Source: Sphingomonadaceae bacterium
GTDB taxonomy: Bacteria > Pseudomonadota > Alphaproteobacteria > Sphingomonadales > Sphingomonadaceae
NCBI GenBank assembly: GCA_019245455.1
Contig: JAFARM010000300.1
Coordinates: forward strand, 1-5,699
Direction: 5' to 3'
DNA: 5,699 bases
Every line of letters starts with the position of its first letter. Position 1 is the first letter of the stretch. A program made the translations under genes and the position numbers. The notes beneath the pieces were generated by a model, which was given only the letters and a program-made list of their open reading frames with translations, was not told where the DNA came from and made no database searches. Shown here one piece after another: positions 1-4,055 of the stretch.

Positions 1-84
1 GGCCCCGGTGCCGATGAGGAACGTGCGTCGCGACGGACGGGCGCGCGAGGTCGGAGTCGATGGCAGCGGGACGGGCGCGTTCAT
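1..84 (-). CDS. Tat-signal-bearing exported protein, N-terminus only (cut by left edge)
   Basis: Reading leftward from the ATG at 84-82, the frame stays open to the window edge and gives 28 residues, beginning MNAPVPLPSTPTSRARP and continuing SRRTFLIGTGA. The S-R-R-T-F-L-I stretch at residues 18-24 fits the twin-arginine (Tat) signal consensus (S/T-R-R-x-F-L-K), and it is followed by a small hydrophobic/glycine stretch, as expected for the start of the h-region. The protein is therefore probably folded in the cytoplasm, often with a cofactor, and then exported. Such starts are common in molybdopterin-binding subunits of the xanthine dehydrogenase/isoquinoline oxidoreductase family, but nothing visible here proves that identity. 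No strong Shine-Dalgarno precedes the ATG, and in-frame GTG codons at 93-91 and 111-109 are alternative starts. It lies 66 bp after the DnaJ-type zinc-finger gene on the same strand. The Tat motif is seen in the sequence; the function is unknown. Confidence 0.5.
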   Translation of the reverse strand, partial: MNAPVPLPSTPTSRARPSRRTFLIGTGA

Positions 85-150
85 GCCCGTCACGATAGCC
101 GAGCCGCGCACCCTTGTCGAAGGCGTCGTGGTGCCGCGCCGGCCGCCGCC

Positions 151-312
151 TCAGCCGCCGCCGATGCCTTCCGTCACGATGCCGGAGCCGCCGCAGGTCG
201 GGCACGCGCTGCCGTCGATCCGCCCGCTGCCGTTGCACGTGCGGCAGACGTCCTCGCCGGTGCCGGGCGTGCCGGGAGCGGCTTCGTCACCGGGGGCGAG
301 GTCGCCGCTCAT
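151..312 (-). CDS. Small DnaJ-type zinc-finger (CxxCxGSG) protein, 53 aa
   Basis: This complete small gene runs from the ATG at 312-310 to the TGA at 153-151 and encodes 53 residues. After an acidic, Pro/Gly-rich leader (GDEAAPGTPGTGED, residues 8-21) there are two copies of the DnaJ central-domain motif: C23-R-T-C26-N-G-S-G and C37-P-T-C40-G-G-S-G, 14 residues apart. Four cysteines in this spacing can form one zinc site, whereas full DnaJ has four such motifs and two zincs. There is no J-domain, so this is not a co-chaperone of the classical type. It resembles the small stand-alone 'DnaJ-like cysteine-rich' hypothetical proteins of proteobacteria (from memory, not searched). AAGAAGGG lies directly before the start, and the ATG overlaps the upstream gene's stop as ATGA, which implies translational coupling. 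A role in protein folding, or metal or redox handling, is only a guess. Confidence 0.75.
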   Translation of the reverse strand: MSGDLAPGDEAAPGTPGTGEDVCRTCNGSGRIDGSACPTCGGSGIVTEGIGGG

Positions 313-434
313 CCCTTCTTGCCGGCCTTGGCCCCCTTGCCGCCGCCGCTGCCGGTGCCGGTGCTGCCAGCGGCGTCGTCGCCGCCTTTCTTGGTCACTG
401 CCCCGGCGTTGCCGCCGGCTCCCTTCTGCGCCAT
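309..434 (-). CDS. Small Gly/Lys/Ala-rich hypothetical protein, 41 aa
   Basis: This frame runs from the ATG at 434-432 to the TGA at 311-309 and encodes 41 residues. The composition is extreme: about 40% glycine, with alanine, lysine and a few serine/threonine residues. It begins MAQKGAGGNAG and ends in a basic tail (GGGKGAKAGKKG). It has no cysteine, aromatic residue or hydrophobic segment, so it is probably disordered and cytoplasmic, possibly binding nucleic acid or an acidic partner. Support for a real gene comes from a good ribosome-binding site (AGGGAGA at 447-441, six bases before the ATG) and from the ATGA overlap with the zinc-finger gene that follows. The basic tail might pair with the acidic leader of that next protein, but this is inference. 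I do not recognise a family. Low-complexity, GC-rich frames can be chance, which limits confidence. Confidence 0.55.
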   Translation of the reverse strand: MAQKGAGGNAGAVTKKGGDDAAGSTGTGSGGGKGAKAGKKG

Positions 435-440
435 CGTCCG

Positions 441-447
441 TCTCCCT
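441..447 (-). promoter_or_regulatory. Ribosome-binding site of the Gly/Lys-rich small gene
   Basis: AGGGAGA on the minus strand lies six bases before the ATG at 434-432. It is the main reason for treating this low-complexity 41-codon frame as a translated gene. Confidence 0.55.
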
Positions 448-470
448 GGTAGGTGCAGGATCAACGGGTT

Positions 471-490
471 GGCGGAAGGGGTGTTCCGCC
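471..490. repeat. 7-bp perfect inverted repeat upstream of the small genes
   Basis: GGCGGAA (471-477) and TTCCGCC (484-490) are exact reverse complements with a 6-base spacer. It sits 37 bases before the ATG of the Gly/Lys-rich gene on the minus strand, so it could be a leader hairpin or an operator. No T-run follows on either strand, which argues against a classical terminator. Confidence 0.45.
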
Positions 491-536
491 GCCTTCCTCC
501 CGCGTGCCGGATGGGCCGGAGGTGGGAGGAGGCGGA

Positions 537-552
537 GCGGCGTCAGCGCCGC
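537..552. repeat. 6-bp perfect hairpin GCGGCG-TCAG-CGCCGC
   Basis: GCGGCG (537-542) and CGCCGC (547-552) pair perfectly around a four-base loop. It abuts a second short palindrome, CATCA-TCG-TGATG at 552-564, which in turn abuts the REP-like repeat at 564-586. The three therefore form a continuous run of dyads. Confidence 0.4.
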
Positions 553-563
553 ATCATCGTGAT

Positions 564-636
564 GTCATCCCGGCGAAGGCCGGGACGATGACCTCGAAGC
601 GACGTGCAGGAGGGTCCCGGCCTGCGCCAGGATGGC
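564..636. repeat. REP-like inverted pair of a 23-bp palindromic unit
   Basis: Unit A (564-586) begins GTCATCCCGGCG and contains the dyad CCCGGC-gaa-GGCCGGG. Unit B (614-636) is the same unit in opposite orientation: its reverse complement matches A at 20 of 23 positions, with mismatches at unit positions 2, 8 and 13. The units are separated by 27 bases, so the whole block could fold into one long imperfect stem or into two small hairpins. The layout resembles bacterial REP/BIME elements, and similar GTCATCCCGGCG-type repeats are scattered between genes in many alphaproteobacterial genomes. It lies just beyond the 3' end of aceA, where such elements commonly protect mRNA ends or help end transcription. 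That role is inferred here. Confidence 0.65.
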
Positions 637-655
637 CGGAGAGGGAAGCAGGCAC

Positions 656-670
656 CGCGGCAGAGCCGCG
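656..670. repeat. Short 5-bp hairpin CGCGG-CAGAG-CCGCG
   Basis: CGCGG (656-660) and CCGCG (666-670) are perfect complements around a 5-base loop. This could arise by chance in DNA this rich in G and C. It is listed as part of the palindrome cluster downstream of aceA. Confidence 0.25.
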
Positions 671-735
671 TCGTCGGACGGGCCCGGCGGGAAGGTACGC
701 AGACCCGCCGCCGGGCTTGCGCAAGTCCGCGCCGT

Positions 736-760
736 GCTGCGCGCGCGCTGCGCGCGCGCT
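736..760. repeat. Tandem 11-bp direct repeat of alternating GC
   Basis: GCTGCGCGCGC occurs twice in a row (736-746 and 747-757), followed by a third partial start, GCT (758-760). Each unit is alternating purine/pyrimidine and nearly self-complementary, so it may form hairpins or slip during replication. It lies 16 bases past the aceA stop codon in the aceA direction of transcription. Confidence 0.5.
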
Positions 761-769
761 CCGCCCCAC

Positions 770-785
770 CGCGGCTCAAGCCGCG
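770..785. repeat. 6-bp hairpin enclosing the aceA stop codon
   Basis: CGCGGC (770-775) and GCCGCG (780-785) pair perfectly, leaving the tetraloop TCAA, which on the minus strand is TTGA and contains the aceA TGA stop. No U-run follows in the aceA direction, so it is not a standard intrinsic terminator. It could act with the GC repeats beyond it to block 3' exonucleases. Confidence 0.4.
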
Positions 786-2371
786 AATTGATTCATCGTG
801 TTGTGCACGCCGCCGGCCTTGAGCGCTGCCTCGCCGGCGAAGGCCTCCTTGTGGTCGTCGCCGATGTCCGATCCGCTCATGTTCTGGTGCTTGACGCAGG
901 CGATGCCCTGCCGGATTTCGGCGCGCTGGACATTCTTGACATAGCCGAGCATCCCCGCCTCGCCGAAATACTCACGGGCGAGGTTGTCGGTCGACAGCGC
1001 CGCGGTGTGGTACGTCGGCAGCGTGATCAGGTGGTGGAAGATGCCGGCCCGCGCGCTCGCGTCCTTTTGGAAGGTGCGGATGCGCGCGTCGGCTTCCTGG
1101 CCCAGCTCGGTCGCGTCATAGTCGGCGCTCATCAGGCGCGCCCGGTCGTAGGCGCTGACGTTGCGGCCCTCGGCGGCCCAGGCGTCAAACACCTGCTGAC
1201 GGAAGTTGAGCGTCCAGTTGAAGCTCGGCGAGTTGTTATAGACGAGCTTCGCGTTGGGCACGACGGCGCGGATGCGGTCGACCATGCCGGCGATCTGGGC
1301 GATGTGCGGCTTCTCGGTCTCGATCCACAGCAGGTCGGCCCCGTTCTGCAGACTGGCGATGCAGTCCATGATGCAGCGGTCCTCGCCCGTGCCGGCGCGG
1401 AACTGGAACAGGTTCGACGGCAGGCGCTTCGGCCGCAGCAGCTTGCCGTCCCGGTTGAGGATGACGTCGCCGTTGCGCGCCGTCGCCGGGTCGATCTCCT
1501 CGCAGTCGAGGAAGCTGTTGTACTGGTCGCCGAGGTCGCCGGGCGTCGTCGACACCGCGATCTGCTTGGTCAGCCCCGCCCCCAGGCTGTCGGTGCGGGT
1601 GACGATGATGCCGTCGTCGACGCCGAGTTCGAGGAAGGCGTAGCGGCAGGCGCGGACCTTGGCGAGGAAGTCCTCGTGGGGCACGGTGACCTTGCCGTCC
1701 TGGTGGCCGCACTGCTTCTCGTCACTGACCTGGTTCTCGATCTGGAGCGCGCAGGCCCCGGCCTCAATCATCTTCTTGGCGAGCAGGTACGTCGCCTCGG
1801 CATTGCCGAAGCCGGCGTCGATATCGGCGATGATCGGCACGACGTGCGTCTGGTAGTTGTCAATCGCGTTCGTCAGCTGCTTGGCGCGAAGCTCGTCGCA
1901 GCTGGCGCGCGCCGCGTCGAGGTCGCGGAACATCATCCCGAGCTCACGCGCGTCGGCTTGCTTGAGGAAGGTGTAGATCTCCTCGATCAGTGCCGGGACG
2001 CTGGTCTTCTCGTGCATCGACTGGTCGGGCAGCGGGCCGAACTCGGAGCGCAGCGCGGCGACCATCCAGCCCGACAGGTAGAGGTAGCGGCCCTTGGTCG
2101 AGCCAAAGTGCTTCTTGATCGCGATCATCTGCTGCTGGGCGATGAAGCCGTGCCACGCGCCCAGCGACTGCGTGTAGTTCGCCGGGTCGGCGTCATAGGC
2201 GGCCATGTCGGCGCGCATGATCTTCGCCGTGTAGCGGGCGATGTCGAGGCCGGTGAGGAAGCGGTTCTGCAGGCGCATCCGCGTCACGGCGTCGGCGCTG
2301 ATGCCGTCCCAGGTGCCGCGGTGGCTGGTGATCAGCTCTCCGGCCTTCGCCACCTGCTCGTCGTAGATCAT
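776..2371 (-). CDS. aceA: Isocitrate lyase (glyoxylate shunt, large 531-aa type)
   Basis: The enzyme cleaves isocitrate to glyoxylate and succinate in the cytoplasm. This is the first step of the glyoxylate shunt and bypasses the two decarboxylations of the TCA cycle. The 531 residues match the large isocitrate lyase subgroup of many proteobacteria (Pseudomonas aeruginosa type) rather than the ~434-aa E. coli type. Key elements are intact. ADIDAGFG (182-189) holds the metal/substrate aspartates D183 and D185. EKQCGH (218-223) carries the catalytic C221; E. coli has KKCGH, and the KQCGH form is usual in the large subgroup. SPSFNW (381-386) and TLPTYHT (450-456) are the other active-site segments. 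The start at 2371 is supported by AAAGGA eight bases upstream; the other nearby ATG (2375-2373) is out of frame and stops at once. It is transcribed divergently from the regulator-aceB operon, and the shared intergenic region presumably gives joint control by acetate or fatty-acid supply. Confidence 0.97.
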   Translation of the reverse strand: MIYDEQVAKAGELITSHRGTWDGISADAVTRMRLQNRFLTGLDIARYTAKIMRADMAAYDADPANYTQSLGAWHGFIAQQQMIAIKKHFGSTKGRYLYLSGWMVAALRSEFGPLPDQSMHEKTSVPALIEEIYTFLKQADARELGMMFRDLDAARASCDELRAKQLTNAIDNYQTHVVPIIADIDAGFGNAEATYLLAKKMIEAGACALQIENQVSDEKQCGHQDGKVTVPHEDFLAKVRACRYAFLELGVDDGIIVTRTDSLGAGLTKQIAVSTTPGDLGDQYNSFLDCEEIDPATARNGDVILNRDGKLLRPKRLPSNLFQFRAGTGEDRCIMDCIASLQNGADLLWIETEKPHIAQIAGMVDRIRAVVPNAKLVYNNSPSFNWTLNFRQQVFDAWAAEGRNVSAYDRARLMSADYDATELGQEADARIRTFQKDASARAGIFHHLITLPTYHTAALSTDNLAREYFGEAGMLGYVKNVQRAEIRQGIACVKHQNMSGSDIGDDHKEAFAGEAALKAGGVHNTMNQFAA

Positions 2372-2379
2372 CGCATCTA

Positions 2380-2385
2380 TCCTTT
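2380..2385 (-). promoter_or_regulatory. Ribosome-binding site of aceA
   Basis: AAAGGA on the minus strand lies eight bases before the aceA ATG (2371-2369). It fixes the start and gives the full-length family N-terminus. Confidence 0.7.
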
Positions 2386-2403
2386 TGACCGGCCTTTACA
2401 AGT

Positions 2404-2434
2404 GGCGCGGGCGACCATTCGATCTGCCCGCGCC
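2404..2434. repeat. 9-bp perfect inverted repeat in the aceA leader
   Basis: GGCGCGGGC (2404-2412) and GCCCGCGCC (2426-2434) are exact reverse complements separated by 13 bases. The element ends 32 bases before the aceA ATG on the minus strand, leaving the ribosome-binding site free. It could be a stable 5'-UTR hairpin or a protein-binding dyad. There is no U-run after it, so it is not a standard attenuator terminator. Confidence 0.6.
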
Positions 2435-2501
2435 CGGCGCTCCTCCCCAGGAAGCTGTTGCACCGTCGTGCCCGATGCCCTAGGCGGGGGTCAATGGCGG
2501 A

Positions 2502-2523
2502 CGTGTCGAAATCGTGTCAAAGT
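2502..2523. repeat. 11-bp tandem repeat CGTGTC(G/A)AA(A/G)T, possible operator
   Basis: CGTGTCGAAAT (2502-2512) is followed directly by CGTGTCAAAGT (2513-2523); 9 of 11 positions match. The 11-bp period puts the two copies on nearly the same helix face, as expected for paired protein-binding sites. The second copy contains the minus-strand TTGACA word. An operator function is inferred from position between the two divergent genes. Confidence 0.4.
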
Positions 2524-2629
2524 GTACGCGGCAGCGGCACTCGCGTGTGTAACGTTGTAAATACCTTCACACCAGAGACGGCCTTCCCGCGTCCACGAAG
2601 CCGCCGCCTACCCCGCTCCCCCGTGATCC

Positions 2630-2642
2630 GCACCGCGGGTGC
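2630..2642. repeat. 5-bp perfect dyad GCACC-GCG-GGTGC before the regulator start
   Basis: GCACC (2630-2634) and GGTGC (2638-2642) are exact reverse complements around three bases, ending 24 bases before the GTG start of the regulator. It may be an autoregulatory operator or a small leader hairpin, or chance in GC-rich DNA. Confidence 0.3.
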
Positions 2643-2666
2643 CTCGCGGAATCGGCCGAGCACGGC

Positions 2667-4055
2667 GTGAGCGAAGCCAAGCTCTTCGCCGGTGCCCGCC
2701 TGCGCCGCCTTCGGCTGCAGCGCGGCGTCACCCAGACGCGCATGGCCGACGACCTCGGCGTCTCGGTCAGCTACCTCAACCTTATCGAGCGCAACCAGCG
2801 GCCGCTGACCGCCGCCTTCCTGCTGAAGCTCACCCAGGCCTATGACCTCGACCTGCGCCAGCTGACCGGCGACGACGGCAGCGCGGTGGCGGCCGAGCTG
2901 CAGGCGCTGTTCGCCGAGCCGCGGCTGGCCGGGCTCGACGTCGCCCGCGCCGACCTAGCCGAGGTCGCCGCCAACCTGCCCGGGGTCGCCCAGGCGCTGC
3001 TCCGCCTCGGCGCGGCACGCACCGCCGAGGTGCCCGCCGCGCCGCCCGGCCCAGTCGAGACGGTGACGGCGCTGCTCCTCGACCGGCGCAACCATTTCCC
3101 CGAAGTGGACGCCGCCGCCGAGGCCTTGGCCGACGAGCTGCGCCTGACCGCGAGCGACCTCGCCGCCGGGCTCGCCGAGCGGCTGCGGTCGCGCCACGGC
3201 ATTGCGGTGCGCATCCTGCCCGATGCCGTCCTGCCGGAGACGCTGCGCCGTCTCGACCTGCACGCGCGCCAGTTGCAGCTCAACGAAAGCCTCGACGCGG
3301 CCTCGCGCACCTTTGCCATCGCCTACCAGCTGGCGCTGATCGAGCTGAAGCCGGCGATCGATGCCGCGGTCGCGACTGCCGGCCTGCCGGGCAAGGCGCA
3401 CGAACGCTTCGCGGTGCAGACGCTGGCCAACTATGCCGCGGCGGCGACGATGATGCCCTATGGCCGCTTCCACGCCGCCGCCGAGGCCTTGGGCTACGAC
3501 CTCGAGCTGCTGCAGGCGCGCTTCGGCGCGGGGTTCGAGCAGGTCGCCCACCGGCTGACCACGCTGCAGCGGCCGGGCCTGCGCGGCATCCCCTTCCTGA
3601 TGATCCGTAGCGACCGCGCGGGGAACATCTCCAAGCGCTTCGCCGCCGTGCCGAGCGCGCTCGCCGAACACGGCGGCGGCTGTCCTTTGTGGGTGCTCCA
3701 CGCGGCCTTCGACCGGCCGGGCAAGATCATGCGCCAGCTGGTCGAGACCGAGGACGGGCAGCGCTGGCTGTCGGTCACGCGCACGGTCCGCACCTATGCC
3801 GCGCCGTATCGCCAGGTGCGGCCCGAGTTCGCCATCCTGCTCGCCGCCGATCTGGCGTCGGCGCGGGCGATGGTCTACGCCGACGGCCTCGACACGGGGC
3901 CGGGTGCCGCCACCCCGATCGGGCTCGGCTGTGCCCGCTGCCACCGCCCCGCCTGCCGCCAGCGGAGCCTCGCGCCCGCCGGCGTCCGGCTGGCGATCGA
4001 CGAGCGCAGCCGCGGGCTGACCCCCTTCCGCTTCACCCGAACAGGAGACGACTGA
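2667..4055 (+). CDS. ScfR/RamB/PccR-family XRE regulator of short-chain fatty acid / glyoxylate metabolism
   Basis: This is a 462-residue DNA-binding regulator. Residues 5-65 form a Cro/C1-type (XRE) helix-turn-helix, with recognition unit TQTRMADDLGVSVSYLNLIE at 22-41. The middle (about 175-300) corresponds to the IrrE/ImmA-like fold, but the metalloprotease HEXXH is absent: the equivalent stretch reads FAIAYQLALIE (216-226), so it is a sensor fold and not a protease. The C-terminal ScfRs domain (about 305-460) ends in a conserved cysteine cluster, C422-A-R-C425-H-R-P-A-C430-R-Q-R. Family members (RamB of actinobacteria, PccR of Rhodobacter and Brucella) control acetate, propionate or glyoxylate-cycle genes and probably sense acyl-CoAs. 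Its place between aceA and aceB makes those genes its likely targets. The GTG start gives the usual short N-terminus before the HTH; it has only a weak ribosome-binding site, which suggests low expression. Whether it activates or represses cannot be told. Confidence 0.92.
   Translation: MSEAKLFAGARLRRLRLQRGVTQTRMADDLGVSVSYLNLIERNQRPLTAAFLLKLTQAYDLDLRQLTGDDGSAVAAELQALFAEPRLAGLDVARADLAEVAANLPGVAQALLRLGAARTAEVPAAPPGPVETVTALLLDRRNHFPEVDAAAEALADELRLTASDLAAGLAERLRSRHGIAVRILPDAVLPETLRRLDLHARQLQLNESLDAASRTFAIAYQLALIELKPAIDAAVATAGLPGKAHERFAVQTLANYAAAATMMPYGRFHAAAEALGYDLELLQARFGAGFEQVAHRLTTLQRPGLRGIPFLMIRSDRAGNISKRFAAVPSALAEHGGGCPLWVLHAAFDRPGKIMRQLVETEDGQRWLSVTRTVRTYAAPYRQVRPEFAILLAADLASARAMVYADGLDTGPGAATPIGLGCARCHRPACRQRSLAPAGVRLAIDERSRGLTPFRFTRTGDD
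4043..4048 (+). promoter_or_regulatory. Ribosome-binding site of aceB inside the regulator's 3' end
   Basis: AGGAGA lies six bases before the ATG at 4055 and within the last codons of the regulator. It decides the aceB start against a longer in-frame reading that extends back to 3689. Confidence 0.8.

Larger units (their letters stand above)
435..775. other. Gene-free spacer rich in inverted repeats
   Basis: This 341-bp stretch separates aceA from the small-gene cluster, and I see no supportable gene in it. The open frames it contains give Arg/Pro/Ala-rich translations typical of GC-rich non-coding DNA and show no recognisable motif. It carries a chain of short inverted repeats at 471-490, 537-552, 552-564, 564-586, 614-636 and 656-670, and an 11-bp tandem repeat at 736-757. 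On the minus strand it would hold the 3' end of the aceA transcript and then the promoter or leader of the small genes. I could not identify a convincing -35/-10 pair in it. Confidence 0.6.
2372..2666. promoter_or_regulatory. Divergent aceA / scfR-aceB control region
   Basis: This 295-bp region must contain the promoters for aceA (minus) and for the regulator-aceB operon (plus). It is visibly less GC-rich in its middle (about 2490-2575), where promoter and operator sites would be expected. Possible sites are a perfect TTGACA on the minus strand (2520-2515, a -35-like word with no good -10 at 17-18 bp) and the tandem repeat at 2502-2523. The words TTTACAA (2395-2401) and TTGTAAA (2555-2561) are exact reverse complements of each other. 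With one flanking base, each matches the palindromic TTTGCAAA type of site reported for RamB/PccR-family regulators at 6 of 8 positions. The promoter assignment is uncertain; the divergent layout itself is clear. Confidence 0.6.

Noticed and set aside
8..562. Plus-strand open frame of 184 codons at the left end
   Set aside because: It is Pro/Arg-rich and low in complexity. The opposite strand carries DnaJ-type Cys motifs, a ribosome-binding site, coupled starts and a Tat motif, so this frame is the shadow.
2492..2520. Sigma-70-like promoter for aceA using TTGACA at 2520-2515
   Set aside because: The -35 word is perfect, but the hexamers at 17-18 bp spacing (CCATTG/CATTGA) bear little likeness to a -10, so it is mentioned only as a possible site inside the control region.
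632..2560. Very long plus-strand open frame (642 codons) opposite aceA
   Set aside because: It is the antisense shadow of a highly conserved, fully recognisable aceA. Its translation is Val/Ala/Arg/Asp-rich with no domain, as expected from GC-rich codon bias.
2955..3944. Minus-strand open frame of 329 codons opposite the regulator
   Set aside because: It is an antisense shadow; the plus-strand frame has clear HTH and ScfRs domains.
3689..4054. N-terminal extension of malate synthase (122 extra residues)
   Set aside because: This stretch is the regulator's 3' end read out of frame. It is Arg/Pro-rich, and the ribosome-binding site and family length place the start at 4055.
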